Shown here: in pieces, positions 26,324 through 35,076 of the stretch | Position numbering within the stretch: position 1 is the stretch's first letter | Layout of the letters: each line of letters starts with the position of its first letter | From: an uncultured Oscillospiraceae bacterium | Lineage (GTDB): Bacteria; Bacillota; Clostridia; Oscillospirales; Ruminococcaceae | Direction: 5' to 3' | DNA length: 64,000 nt | Assembly: GCA_934526065.1 (NCBI GenBank) | Contig: CAKSZX010000001.1 | Location: forward strand, 248,001-312,000 | Notes under the pieces: generated by a model | Databases searched by the model: none | What the model was told of the DNA's origin: nothing | Seen by the model: the letters and a program-made list of their open reading frames with translations, nothing else | Translations under genes and position numbers: made by a program

Positions 26324-26400
26324 ATTTGCCGCAAAACATAAACTTTTCTTCTTATGAATATTATTTACAAGGTGAAAGCCGATAGGAAGGAGAGAATTAT

Positions 26401-27912
26401 ATGCAAAATCAATCTGTTGCCGACAGCATAAGCAGAACAGGCAAGCTGTTTGAGTATGGGGTGGAACTGCCTGTGGAACAGGAAATTCTGCTTGCGGATT
26501 ATGACAGCCCGGTGTTTAAAATAATTAAGTCGAATATAGAATGTACCGTAACCCAAAAATATATTACAGGGGGAAAACTTAATGTGGAGGGCTTTTTTAG
26601 AATAAGCGTATTTTACCGGCCGCCACAGTCAAAAAACATAACCGTTGTAAATAAAAGGGTTCCTTTTCAAAAGAGCTTTGATATAGCGGAGGAAGTAAAA
26701 GCCCCTTATTTTATAACGGTGTTCGGAGACATTCGGTATGTGAACACCAGAGCCATAAACCCCACAAGAATTGATATAAGGGGCGCTTACGGCCTTACAG
26801 CAAGGGTTTACGGCGGTGTAAGCCGGGGAATAGTAACCGCCGTAAACAGCAAAAATGTCTGCCGGGACAGCCGTGAAATAAGTCGGTTTGTTATGTCTGC
26901 CCGGGGTACAAGGCAATTTTCGGCAGAGAGCGAAATAAATTCTCCGGGAGATTTTGAAAAGGTTTTAAATATTTCCTCAAATGCCGGCGGAATGACCGTA
27001 ACCGTTTACAACGACAAAGTAAATATAAAAGGTGAAATAACCGCTGATATAGCCTATACCGTAAAAGACAGCCGGGAGATACAAATCCAAAGCAAGAGCT
27101 TTGTGTATAATCAAATTGTGGATGTGCCCGGCGCAAAGGAAAAGGATATTGCCTTTGCGGATTTAGATATTGTAAATGTTGCCATAACCCAAAATTCCGA
27201 GACCGAAAAAGTAAGCTGTATAATAACCGCAGCCTTGGATGTTAAATGTTTTGTAAAAAGCCGGGTTATTGCGGTGACAGACGCTTTTTCAAAAAAATAT
27301 CGGGATATAAAACGGACAAAGGATATTCTGCGGGACGGCAACATAACTGCGGTAAATCGCACGATACAAGTTTTTGTAAGTGACACCGTGCCGTACCCCT
27401 GCAAGGTTTTATATTCTTTTGGCTCTGTGGGAAATCCACAGGTTATACAAGAGGGCGACAAGTGCCTGTTAAAATCAAAAGTGACGGTGAATGTATTCCG
27501 GACGAACGGTGAAAACGATATGGAATGTTACACAAAAACAGAGGACTGTACCTTGGACATAGGGGAAAAAATAAATCGGAATAACGAATATATTTTAACC
27601 TGCCGAGTATCATCTGTTTCCGCAACGGGGACAAGTGACAGCATAAAGGCCGGTGTAAATATTTCGATAAATGGATTTGTGATAAAAAGAGAAAAATATA
27701 CGGTTATGGAAAAATATTCCGAAAATACGGAAAAGCCCTTGGAGGAAACCGAAAACGCCCTTATCCTTTACTACGGAAAAAAGGGTGAAAAGGTATTTGA
27801 TATTGCCCGGAGATACAGAGCAGACATAAATTTCATAGTTGAGGAAAACCGGCTTGCGGAAAAAGTTCTCACCGAGGACAAAATGCTTTTTATACCGGCT
27901 TTCGGAATGTGA
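26401..27912 (+). CDS. sipL: SipL-like spore morphogenesis protein (SPOCS/DUF3794 domains plus LysM)
   Basis: This 503-residue protein has repeated SPOCS (DUF3794) beta modules, for example YITGGKLNVEGFFRISVFY and VDVPGAKEKDIAFADLDIV, and ends in a LysM domain (about residues 455-503: KKGEKVFDIARRYRADINFI, then LFIPAF). This is the architecture and approximate size of C. difficile SipL, which binds SpoIVA through its LysM domain and localises the coat. The next gene is spoIVA, whose start is 9 nt downstream. AAGGAGAG precedes the ATG. It would act on the mother-cell side of the forespore membrane. Orthology is inferred from architecture and neighbourhood. Confidence 0.85.
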   Translation: MQNQSVADSISRTGKLFEYGVELPVEQEILLADYDSPVFKIIKSNIECTVTQKYITGGKLNVEGFFRISVFYRPPQSKNITVVNKRVPFQKSFDIAEEVKAPYFITVFGDIRYVNTRAINPTRIDIRGAYGLTARVYGGVSRGIVTAVNSKNVCRDSREISRFVMSARGTRQFSAESEINSPGDFEKVLNISSNAGGMTVTVYNDKVNIKGEITADIAYTVKDSREIQIQSKSFVYNQIVDVPGAKEKDIAFADLDIVNVAITQNSETEKVSCIITAALDVKCFVKSRVIAVTDAFSKKYRDIKRTKDILRDGNITAVNRTIQVFVSDTVPYPCKVLYSFGSVGNPQVIQEGDKCLLKSKVTVNVFRTNGENDMECYTKTEDCTLDIGEKINRNNEYILTCRVSSVSATGTSDSIKAGVNISINGFVIKREKYTVMEKYSENTEKPLEETENALILYYGKKGEKVFDIARRYRADINFIVEENRLAEKVLTEDKMLFIPAFGM

Positions 27913-27920
27913 GGTACGCC

Positions 27921-29393
27921 ATGACAAATTTATACGAAAATATAGAAAAACGCACCGGCGGCGATATTTACATAGGAGTTGTAGGCCCTGTAAGAACCGG
28001 TAAAAGCACTTTTATAAAAAAATTTATGGAAGCTCTTGTAATACCTAATATTGCCGATGCCGACAAGCGCACAAGAACAATAGACGAACTGCCCCAGTCC
28101 GCCGCAGGCCGTACGGTTATGACAACCCAACCGAATTTTATTCCTCGGCAGGGGGTTGACATAGTAATCGGGGATAATCAAAATCTAAAAGTCCGCCTTG
28201 TAGACTGCGTTGGATATATGATAAACGGCGCACAGGGGGACACCGAGGAGGGCAAACCCAGAATGGTTAAAACTCCTTGGTTCAAACAGGAAATTCCCTT
28301 TGAAAAAGCTGCTCGGATAGGCACCGCAAAGGTAATTCGGGAACATTCCACAATAGGGGTGGTTGTTACCACCGACGGCAGCATAAGCGACATACCCAGG
28401 GAAAATTACCTGTCTGCGGAAGAAAAGGTCATAACCCGGTTAAAGGCAATGAATAAGCCATTTGTGACCATTGTAAACAGCACCAATCCGGAGGGCCCCT
28501 CTGCCGCAGCCGCCGCAAGGCAGATTTTTACAAAATACAATGTGCCTGTTAAATGCGTAAACTGCCTTGATATGGATAAGAATGTTATTGAGGAAATTTT
28601 AACTATCGCCTTGACCCAGTTCCCGGTAAAAGAAATCAGCTTTACAGTGCCTAAATGGCTTGCCATGCAAAGCCGGGACTTTGCCCCAAAGGCGGAAATT
28701 ATGGAAAGGATAAAAGAAAACTTTTCCGATATTACCAAAATAAGCGAAATAGTGCCGGCGGCGGAAAAATTGCCTGACGGAAAATTTTTAAAAACGGCAA
28801 AGTGTAACGGAATCGACTATGGCACAGGCTGTGCCGAGGTAAAGGTTGATATAGACAAAGATTTGTATTATGACACTTTGCGTGATATGACAGGCCGTGA
28901 TGTAAAGGACGACTGGGCGCTTATGCAGCTTATAGACGAACTTGTTTTTGCCAAGAGAGAGTACGATAAAATCGCCCCGGCACTGCAACAGGTGGAAACA
29001 GAGGGCTACGGAATAGTTATGCCCGGCCGGGATAAATTACAGCTTATGGAGCCGGAAATCGTGAAACAGGGCTCTAAGTACGGCATAAAATTGACCGCTG
29101 CCGCCCCGAGTTTACATATTTTAAGGGCGAATATTACCACCACCGTTTCACCGATTATCGCCGACGAAACAAACGGCGAGGATATGGTAAATTCAATGAT
29201 GAAAAATTTTGAAAATAACCCTTTGGAAATATGGCAGAGCAACCTTTTCGGCAATTCCTTGCAGGAGCTTGTAAACCGGGGAATGAACGCCAAACTGCAA
29301 AATATCCCACAGCAGGCAAGAGAAAAACTTGCGGAAACCGTGGAAAAGGTGGTAAACGAGGGTTGTCAGGGGCTTATTTGCATAATACTATAG
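27921..29393 (+). CDS. spoIVA: Stage IV sporulation protein A (SpoIVA), coat basement ATPase
   Basis: This 490-residue protein matches SpoIVA in length and sequence. The N-terminal TRAFAC-type ATPase has the P-loop GPVRTGKST (residues 22-30), the switch-like PNFIPRQGVDIVI and Walker B LVDCVGYM, followed by the long middle and C-terminal domains and the short hydrophobic tail GCQGLICIIL. SpoIVA polymerises upon ATP hydrolysis to form the shell on which the coat assembles. GAGGT precedes ATG at 27921; the frame also runs back into sipL. It is the second gene of the sipL-spoIVA operon and ends at a terminator. Confidence 0.97.
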   Translation: MTNLYENIEKRTGGDIYIGVVGPVRTGKSTFIKKFMEALVIPNIADADKRTRTIDELPQSAAGRTVMTTQPNFIPRQGVDIVIGDNQNLKVRLVDCVGYMINGAQGDTEEGKPRMVKTPWFKQEIPFEKAARIGTAKVIREHSTIGVVVTTDGSISDIPRENYLSAEEKVITRLKAMNKPFVTIVNSTNPEGPSAAAAARQIFTKYNVPVKCVNCLDMDKNVIEEILTIALTQFPVKEISFTVPKWLAMQSRDFAPKAEIMERIKENFSDITKISEIVPAAEKLPDGKFLKTAKCNGIDYGTGCAEVKVDIDKDLYYDTLRDMTGRDVKDDWALMQLIDELVFAKREYDKIAPALQQVETEGYGIVMPGRDKLQLMEPEIVKQGSKYGIKLTAAAPSLHILRANITTTVSPIIADETNGEDMVNSMMKNFENNPLEIWQSNLFGNSLQELVNRGMNAKLQNIPQQAREKLAETVEKVVNEGCQGLICIIL

Positions 29394-29421
29394 ATTTAAG
29401 CTAAAATTGCTTTTAAAAGTA

Positions 29422-29455
29422 AAGTGACGGTTCGTGCAGAACCGCCACTTTTTTA
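29422..29455. terminator. Terminator between spoIVA and the HTH gene
   Basis: AAGTGACGGTTC and GAACCGCCACTT stem (one mismatch) followed by T residues; it overlaps the end of the converging regulator gene. Confidence 0.7.
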
Positions 29456-29677
29456 TCTGAAATCAAACAATTTTTCAACAGGCACATCCAGTGCCTTGGC
29501 AATATCAAAAACCACGTCCAAAGAAACCGCACAATCACAGTTTTCTATTCTCGACATATGCGTTCTGCTGATATTAACCATTTCAGCCAACTGCATTTGC
29601 GACAACTTGTTCAGTTTTCTGTAATAGGCAATATTAAGTCCTAGTTTTGTGTATTCTTCATTGTGTGTAAGTTTCAT
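29453..29677 (-). CDS. Small Xre-family repressor-like HTH protein
   Basis: This 74-residue protein is a bare helix-turn-helix of the Cro/CI type: LGLNIAYYRKLNKLSQMQLA, then EMVNISRTHMSRIENCDCA. Proteins of this size usually repress their own and a divergent promoter. AAAGGAG lies 9 nt before ATG at 29677. The region between it and the divergent membrane-protein gene contains several palindromes that are good candidate operators. Confidence 0.88.
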   Translation of the reverse strand: MKLTHNEEYTKLGLNIAYYRKLNKLSQMQLAEMVNISRTHMSRIENCDCAVSLDVVFDIAKALDVPVEKLFDFR

Positions 29678-29743
29678 AAATACCAACTCCTTTACAAAAT
29701 CTTACACAAAATAAAATGTAATATCGACAACTTAAAATATATC

Positions 29744-29783
29744 ATATGTAACATATTATGTTGCAAAAAGTCACATAATATGT
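29744..29783. promoter_or_regulatory. Palindromic operator cluster between divergent genes
   Basis: Two perfect 11-bp palindromes, ACATATTATGT (29751-29761) and ACATAATATGT (29773-29783), have centres 22 bp apart, two helical turns. ATATGTAACATAT (29744-29756) overlaps the first. They flank and enter the rightward promoter. Probable binding sites of the adjacent HTH protein; binding is inferred. Confidence 0.6.
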
Positions 29784-29789
29784 TATAAT
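29761..29789 (+). promoter_or_regulatory. Promoter of the rightward membrane protein/lipoprotein operon
   Basis: TTGCAA (29761-29766), 17-nt spacer, TATAAT (29784-29789). The spacer is mostly the palindrome ACATAATATGT. TTGCAA is self-complementary, so it could also act as a -35 for the leftward gene. Confidence 0.7.
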
Positions 29790-29825
29790 ATGCGTACAAA
29801 GTCGAATTACGAAAGGAAGATAAAA

Positions 29826-30638
29826 ATGAAAAACAGCGATTTGCCGAAATTGCCTAAGCAATTTCAAATTCATGATGAAAAAGAAATGTTCTCATTATTT
29901 TACGTTCTGTCTAAATATTTAAAAGAACATGAAAATATGACGGCACTGCGAAAAAAAGACAATCAACTGCTTATAAACGGTCTTGAAGATGTCAATAAAC
30001 CGGCAACATATGTAATTTCAAGCGTGTTGGGCGGAACAATTGTTTTTGGAATACCGTTTTTAATAATATTTTATATTGTTACAAATGTTGTACATCTTGG
30101 CGATGGAAGAAGTTTGTATTATGTTTATGACACTTTTATAGCGAATATACCGGTTGTAAATCGGTTTTTAACTTGGTTAAGTGATTTTCATGGTGAAAGC
30201 ATAATTTTATTATTGTTACTCCAGCTTTTTGTGCTTGCGCTATGGTATATCTTAGTTCCATGTATTACGGTTCTTATGCCGGCTATGGCTGTTATTGCAT
30301 TGTTTCAGCTTAAAAAAATTAAAAAGTCAATTCCTAAATTAAGGGATGAGGTTCGGGAGCTGGACAAGTATATCTCCGAACTTGAAAAAGAGATGGATTT
30401 CGCAATAACATTTGTACCGCCGGACTATCGAACAAGCGAGGCTCTTGAATTTTTCTGCAATGATTTTGCAAACGGAAAGGTTACTAATCTAAAAGAGGCA
30501 ATGAAAGAATACGATTTGTATTGTCACAGGAAATCCGTTGAGGAGACGCAAAAAAAAGCAGCCTCGGAACAAACTCGGCTTTTACAGGAACAGAACGAAT
30601 TACTTAAAAATCTTAAAATTAGGGTTAAGAGATGGTAA
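29826..30638 (+). CDS. Membrane protein with cytoplasmic coiled-coil domain, unknown function
   Basis: This 270-residue protein has an N-terminal soluble part, membrane segments at about residues 62-85, 120-145 and 148-165, and a C-terminal cytoplasmic-type helical domain. The latter has VPPDYRTSEALEFFCNDFAN followed by GKVTNLKEAMKEYD, a pattern seen in a recurring group of uncharacterised Firmicutes membrane proteins, and ends in a coiled coil (EQTRLLQEQNELLKNLK). AAGGAAG precedes the ATG at 29826. It is the first gene after the operator cluster and is followed 29 nt later by the lipoprotein gene. Confidence 0.7.
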   Translation: MKNSDLPKLPKQFQIHDEKEMFSLFYVLSKYLKEHENMTALRKKDNQLLINGLEDVNKPATYVISSVLGGTIVFGIPFLIIFYIVTNVVHLGDGRSLYYVYDTFIANIPVVNRFLTWLSDFHGESIILLLLLQLFVLALWYILVPCITVLMPAMAVIALFQLKKIKKSIPKLRDEVRELDKYISELEKEMDFAITFVPPDYRTSEALEFFCNDFANGKVTNLKEAMKEYDLYCHRKSVEETQKKAASEQTRLLQEQNELLKNLKIRVKRW

Positions 30639-30667
30639 TTCGTTTAAAATAATAAAGGAGATAAAAA

Positions 30668-31851
30668 GTGAAAAAAACAAAATCTATTTTTTCAAAAATA
30701 TTGACAGTATTGGTAATTTGCGTTGTCATGTTTTCTTTTACCGGTTGCGGAAGTACAAAGGTAAATATGAATGATTACATAACTGTTTCTTTTGAGGGTT
30801 ATAACGGTTACGCAAAACCGAGACTTACCGTAGATACCGATAGTTTAAATCGGGTTATCAAAGATAAAGCGGATTTTAATAAAAAGCTGATATCTCTTGA
30901 TAAAGATAATAACTTTTGGGAGTTAATGATTTCCGGGGCTGATTTGTCGGATTTGATAACGGTAAAATTTGCCGAAGATTATCAGAATCTTTCAAACGGC
31001 GATGTTGTGAGAGTTGAAATAGGTATGGATGATTTTATCGAGTCCGTTGCAGATTTTGACAAGTTACAAAAAACAATTAAAGTTGATTTTAAACCGCTGG
31101 TTTTGGATTATGTTTCACCGGTTTGGAAGAGGCCAAGACAATGGATATAATCGGTCTTTTGAAAGATTATATAGTTTTTACAGGTGCCAATGGTGCAGGC
31201 GGTGTCAAGGTCGATATTCCTGCCGACTTTTATGAGGAAATTGACGGATATATTTTTACCCCTACCGATAGCGGCTCATTATCTGTCGTTCGTGATCATA
31301 AGGATTGTGGCAATATTAGTCTTACATTTCAAAATGTAAACGGTGAATACGTCAATTCAAATGGTGTGACTGTATCAAATGGAGACGAACTTAAAGTAGG
31401 AGTAAGTGACTTCGGTTTTAAATATAACGTTGAACAAGAAGGTTATATAATCCCGGAAAATTATACGGTAACCGTATCGGGCTTAGGGGAGTACATTTCT
31501 TCGCCGGATCAGATTACGGAAGAAATAAAGACAGAAGTTGACAATCAAATTTATCGGTATGTGGCCGAAAGAAGAAAACCCATAGATCATTTTCCGAATT
31601 TCAAAATAGTTGGTTACAAGTGGGCAACTCTTAAATCAAACGCCGTTTCACATAATTTAGCGGTTGAGAAAAATTTTTTGTGTGTTATGTGCGAAAATGA
31701 TATGGATTATTCGACTTATAAGATTACGAAATATTTCAGCCCCACAATATTGCTATATGATGACGGAACATACAAGGTGGATGTTGGCACCGCGCACAAT
31801 CTTGAGTGGTACCCTTTGGATAAATACGATTTAACCGATATAAACTTTTAA
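30668..31851 (+). pseudogene. Lipoprotein gene interrupted by a one-base frameshift
   Basis: The first frame (30668-31150) starts at GTG behind AAAGGAG and has a signal peptide with lipobox FTGC and a module with NDYITVSFEGYNGYAKP and LSNGDVVRVEI. The second frame (from 31123) continues with a similar module: DYIVFTGANGAGGVKVDI and VSNGDELKVGV, then a C-terminal domain ending at 31851. The two overlap near 31122-31124 (a TTT run). Adding one T there would join them into one protein of about 394 residues with two tandem modules. The second part has no signal peptide. It may be a true inactivating mutation or a sequencing error. Confidence 0.7.
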
Positions 31852-31861
31852 GTTATAAAAC

Positions 31862-31897
31862 AAAAATTCCGGCTTTTCAGTCGGAATTTTCTTTTTT
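31862..31897. terminator. Bidirectional terminator
   Basis: AAAATTCCG and CGGAATTTT stem with T residues on both sides, between the lipoprotein gene and the converging GIY-YIG gene. Confidence 0.7.
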
Positions 31898-32137
31898 GTA
31901 CTTGGCTATTAAAATTTGCTTTTCCCGGCGGGTAAGTTGCTTTATCCGATACTCTCTTTTCAGCGCCCGGCTTTTGTCCGGGCAGGGCTCACGGTAGGCA
32001 AGTTTTACCGGCAAGCGGCTTTTTGTGTATTTTGCTCCCTTGCCGGCGTTATGGGCGGCAAGCCTTTTTTCCGTGTCTGTCGTCCAACCTGTGTAAAGGG
32101 TGCCGTCGGCACACTGTAAAATATATACCCAATTCAT
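31877..32137 (-). CDS. GIY-YIG nuclease-family protein
   Basis: This 86-residue protein is a single GIY-YIG domain: WVYILQCADGTLYTGWTTD at the N terminus (Y-I and Y-T-G forms of the motif), H29 in LAAHNAGKGAKYT, and E50 in YREPCPDKS-type context. Small members of this UPF0213/YhbQ-type family are widespread; roles in DNA processing are suspected but not shown. AGGTGAT precedes the ATG. Its terminator overlaps the coding end. Confidence 0.88.
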   Translation of the reverse strand: MNWVYILQCADGTLYTGWTTDTEKRLAAHNAGKGAKYTKSRLPVKLAYREPCPDKSRALKREYRIKQLTRREKQILIAKYKKENSD

Positions 32138-32220
32138 AAAATCACCTGTTAAATATTACCATAAAACAGGGGCATTTACAAATCAAAATGCCGAAAATAA
32201 TAAAATTTGTAGGTAAAATA

Positions 32221-32249
32221 TTGATATTTTATTCATAAAGTAATATACT
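32221..32249 (+). promoter_or_regulatory. Promoter of the AraC-type gene
   Basis: TTGATA (32221-32226), 17-nt spacer, TATACT (32244-32249). Confidence 0.65.
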
Positions 32250-32292
32250 AAAAGTAGAGTTTAAGTATGTTATTTTGAAAAGAGGTGCGCCG

Positions 32293-33102
32293 ATGGCATT
32301 TGATATAAAAACTTTTTGTTACATTACTGATGCCTTTGAGAAAAAAGGAAAATTTGAGGCTGATTATCGGCATGGGGGACTGAATATTTTTTATGCGGCA
32401 AAGGGCAGCTGCTCTGTTGTCAGCCACGGAAAAATACTCGAAATGGTTCAGGGCGATATTATTTGTTGCGACGGCACCGCAAATTTAAAATGCGAAGCAA
32501 AAACCGATGATGTTTACGGCATAAACATAGTCGGCACGGTGGCGGAAAAATACGGCAGAGAAATAGAAACAGCCTTTGTTACCAACAGCCTTTTTTCGCC
32601 GTTTTTGCCACAGCAGATTATGCAGGTTGTAAAAGCTTATAAATCATTAAGTGAGATATATCTTGCCAATACCGGCTTTGAAATTATAAATGCTTTAAGC
32701 CACGGAGATAAAACTGCGGTAATTGCCAACACATTGATTATTGAGGCGGTACAGCTTATAAAAGAGAGGTACTGTCAGCCATTCGGTGTTGAGGATTTGG
32801 CACAGCGGCTTAAAATTTCAAAGAGCCACCTTGTCCGTGAATTTTTCAAATACACAGGCACAACGCCGGGTAAGTATCTTACAACGGTGAGAATTGATGC
32901 GGTTAAATATCTGCTTGCCACAACTTCCCTTTCTCTTAATGAGATAGCGGCAAGAACCGGTTTTTCCGGGGATAACTATCTGTGCAAGTCCTTTAAAAGG
33001 GCAACGGGGGAAACACCGGTAGCTTATAAACAAAGGGTTATTTCTTCACAGTATTTGCCAAACCAAATGACATTACAGGTTGACCCGGAGATCTATCTTT
33101 GA
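32293..33102 (+). CDS. AraC-family transcriptional regulator
   Basis: This 269-residue regulator has an N-terminal cupin-like sensing half (NIFYAAKGSCSVVSHGKILE, then GDIICCDG) and a C-terminal pair of helix-turn-helix units (FGVEDLAQRLKISKSHLVRE and LNEIAARTGFSGDNYLCKSF) with the closing KRATGETPVAYKQ signature. The ligand is not evident. ATG at 32293 follows AGAGGTG; the frame extends upstream to 32275 without a better site. It is a single gene with own promoter and terminator, so its targets may lie elsewhere. Confidence 0.92.
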   Translation: MAFDIKTFCYITDAFEKKGKFEADYRHGGLNIFYAAKGSCSVVSHGKILEMVQGDIICCDGTANLKCEAKTDDVYGINIVGTVAEKYGREIETAFVTNSLFSPFLPQQIMQVVKAYKSLSEIYLANTGFEIINALSHGDKTAVIANTLIIEAVQLIKERYCQPFGVEDLAQRLKISKSHLVREFFKYTGTTPGKYLTTVRIDAVKYLLATTSLSLNEIAARTGFSGDNYLCKSFKRATGETPVAYKQRVISSQYLPNQMTLQVDPEIYL

Positions 33103-33121
33103 TTTTAGTATCATACAGCCG

Positions 33122-33149
33122 AAAGAGAGCGTTTTGCGCTCTCTTTTTT
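33122..33149 (+). terminator. Intrinsic terminator after the AraC-type gene
   Basis: AAAGAGAGCG and CGCTCTCTTT stem with T run. Confidence 0.85.
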
Positions 33150-33260
33150 AATCCGGTTTGAAATAATTGTGAAATATATATTAAAATTACTTGCATTTTA
33201 AAAAAATGTTATATAATATAAACATAACAAGTATTCAAATCAGACGAAAGCAGGTGTAAT

Positions 33261-33968
33261 ATGAAAAAGACCAAACGAACGGTAATTATTTTATACGCAA
33301 TATCTGTGGTTGTGTTTTTGGCCTATTGGGGCTTGTATCGGGTGAGCCGCAGGTTAGAAACCTTTGACGGCTTTTACACAAATTATCCTACGCCTATCGG
33401 GTGGGCGCCGGAATTTATCCTTTTCACCGCCGTACTGCCTTATTCACTGTTGATGCTTGCCTGTGGCAAAAGCGAAAATAAAAGGGCTTTGCAAGGTGTG
33501 TTTGGGGTGTTTATCCTGTTTATGGGGATTATGTTCGGCAAAACATTGCCGCAGGTGTACAGGCACTACAATCATTCGATTATGCTTAAAGACACAAGAT
33601 ACGATGTAACCGACATTGAGCTTGAAGATGTTGATAAGATTAGTCGGGCTAACGGCAATTATATTTTGTACATAGGCAGGCCCTCTTGTTTAAACTGTGA
33701 TTTTGCCTATGATAAAATATACAAGTCAACCGAGAGAGAAGCCCTTATGGTGTATTACTACGACACATCAAAGGACAGAGAGGATAACAACCGGGAAATG
33801 ACGGCGGCACTTGATAAATACGGTATAAATTCCGTGCCGGCAGTGATTTTCTTTGTTGACGGCAAGGTTGACAAGTGTATTACAGGGGATGAGGTTGTAA
33901 ACAATTTTTCCGACATTGTGCACCAATATAAAACCAATGCCACATATTTTACCGATAAGTTGAAGTAA
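33261..33968 (+). CDS. Membrane-anchored thioredoxin-fold protein
   Basis: This 235-residue protein has three N-terminal membrane segments (about residues 7-24, 49-66, 75-95) and an outer C-terminal thioredoxin-like domain with the redox motif CLNC in GRPSCLNCDFAYDKIY and the cis-proline block NSVPAVIFFVDGKVDK. It resembles bacteriocin-transport accessory (thioredoxin-like) proteins and could carry out thiol exchange outside the membrane. AGGTGTAAT lies before the ATG. It stands alone; the partner is unknown. Confidence 0.75.
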   Translation: MKKTKRTVIILYAISVVVFLAYWGLYRVSRRLETFDGFYTNYPTPIGWAPEFILFTAVLPYSLLMLACGKSENKRALQGVFGVFILFMGIMFGKTLPQVYRHYNHSIMLKDTRYDVTDIELEDVDKISRANGNYILYIGRPSCLNCDFAYDKIYKSTEREALMVYYYDTSKDREDNNREMTAALDKYGINSVPAVIFFVDGKVDKCITGDEVVNNFSDIVHQYKTNATYFTDKLK

Positions 33969-33976
33969 AAAAATTA

Positions 33977-34014
33977 AAAGGCTTTCGCTTTTAATGGGCG
34001 AAAGCCTTTCTTTT
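33977..34014. terminator. Bidirectional terminator
   Basis: AAAGGCTTTCGC and GCGAAAGCCTTT, a 12-bp stem with T residues, between converging genes. Confidence 0.85.
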
Positions 34015-34991
34015 TAGCTTATTTCCGTAATTTCCGTACCCGGGTAGTAGTGGGATAAAATCTCTTTGTAATCGCTGCCGTTTTGGGACATTTGGTTTGC
34101 TCCGTATTGGCTTAAACCGACGCCGTGGCCATATCCCTTTGTAACTGCGGAAAACTTGCCGTCCTCATAAAAGAACATAACGCAGGTGGACTGTAATTTT
34201 AAACAATCTCTAAGCTGATCCGCCGGCACCTTGTCTATGCCTATTGTCACATATTGAGCGTAACCGCTGTCAAAGTATGTTATGTCGCCAAACCAATTTT
34301 CCGGGGTTTCTTCGCTTATTTCCAAGTTAGGAAAGTAGGATTTAAGCATTGTATAAAGTTCCGACACGGTAAACTCTTTTATCTTAATATTGTCCTCGCT
34401 TAACACATCATAAGGGCTTTCAACGCTTACAAGGTATGGTAAGGCTTTGCCCCACCGGTTTTCGCTGCTTTCGGTTTTGCCCCGGCTCATGGCAAAATAG
34501 CTTGTCAGGGCAGGTTGTCCCCCATAGGTTACAACGCTGTTTATAACCCGGTTTGCACAGCGGGTAAATTTTTCGTAATAGTCATAATAACTTGTACCCC
34601 AATACCGATTTAAGGTTTCTTTGCTCCGCCAGGTTTGCATATTGCTCTCGTTAAAGGTTATGTAATCGGTTTCTATGCTGCCGGGGTTTTCCTTGCAGTA
34701 CAAATAGTAGCTGTGGGCGGCTATCATTTGGGCTTTTATGGCGTTTTCTTCGTAGCTTGCAGGCATTTCACAGGCGGCACAGCCGATAAGATAATCCAAA
34801 AGGGGGATTTCCGTAACCTTTTCTTTTTCAAGGTCGTATAAAAATACCGTCTGCCGATTTTCCCGACGGTTGTCGGTTTGTCCGCCCTCCGGGGCAGGCT
34901 CTTTGCCTTTGCCGTAAATTTTGCTGTATGCAAAAGGCACCGCCAAATTAACTGCAATCAGAAAAATATAAATCGCTAAAAATTTTTTCAT
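34014..34991 (-). CDS. spoIID: SpoIID/LytB-domain protein (stage II sporulation protein D-like)
   Basis: This 325-residue protein has one N-terminal membrane anchor (about residues 4-22) and a SpoIID domain: LLDYLIGCAACEMPASYEEN with the catalytic-type Glu, AIKAQMIAAHSYYLY, and the C-terminal GYGHGVGLSQYGANQM. SpoIID is a lytic transglycosylase that thins peptidoglycan so the mother-cell membrane can engulf the forespore. ATG at 34991 follows AGAGGATTAT; the frame opens further upstream without a site. No SpoIIP or SpoIIM gene is adjacent. It could be SpoIID itself or a paralogue. Confidence 0.85.
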   Translation of the reverse strand: MKKFLAIYIFLIAVNLAVPFAYSKIYGKGKEPAPEGGQTDNRRENRQTVFLYDLEKEKVTEIPLLDYLIGCAACEMPASYEENAIKAQMIAAHSYYLYCKENPGSIETDYITFNESNMQTWRSKETLNRYWGTSYYDYYEKFTRCANRVINSVVTYGGQPALTSYFAMSRGKTESSENRWGKALPYLVSVESPYDVLSEDNIKIKEFTVSELYTMLKSYFPNLEISEETPENWFGDITYFDSGYAQYVTIGIDKVPADQLRDCLKLQSTCVMFFYEDGKFSAVTKGYGHGVGLSQYGANQMSQNGSDYKEILSHYYPGTEITEIS

Positions 34992-35076
34992 ATAATCCTC
35001 TATGTATTGTAATTTTCCTTTGTTTGTATTAGAATTATATTCAGAGAATAAATTTTTTATTACCAAGGAGTAGATT

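Noticed and set aside
26350..26395. Sigma-E promoter directly before sipL
   Set aside because: GAATATT and a GATAGG-like box are present but the spacing is too long and the start would fall in the ribosome site.
31122..31130. Programmed -1 frameshift in the lipoprotein gene
   Set aside because: No slippery heptamer or downstream structure was seen; a simple one-base deletion or sequencing error is more likely.
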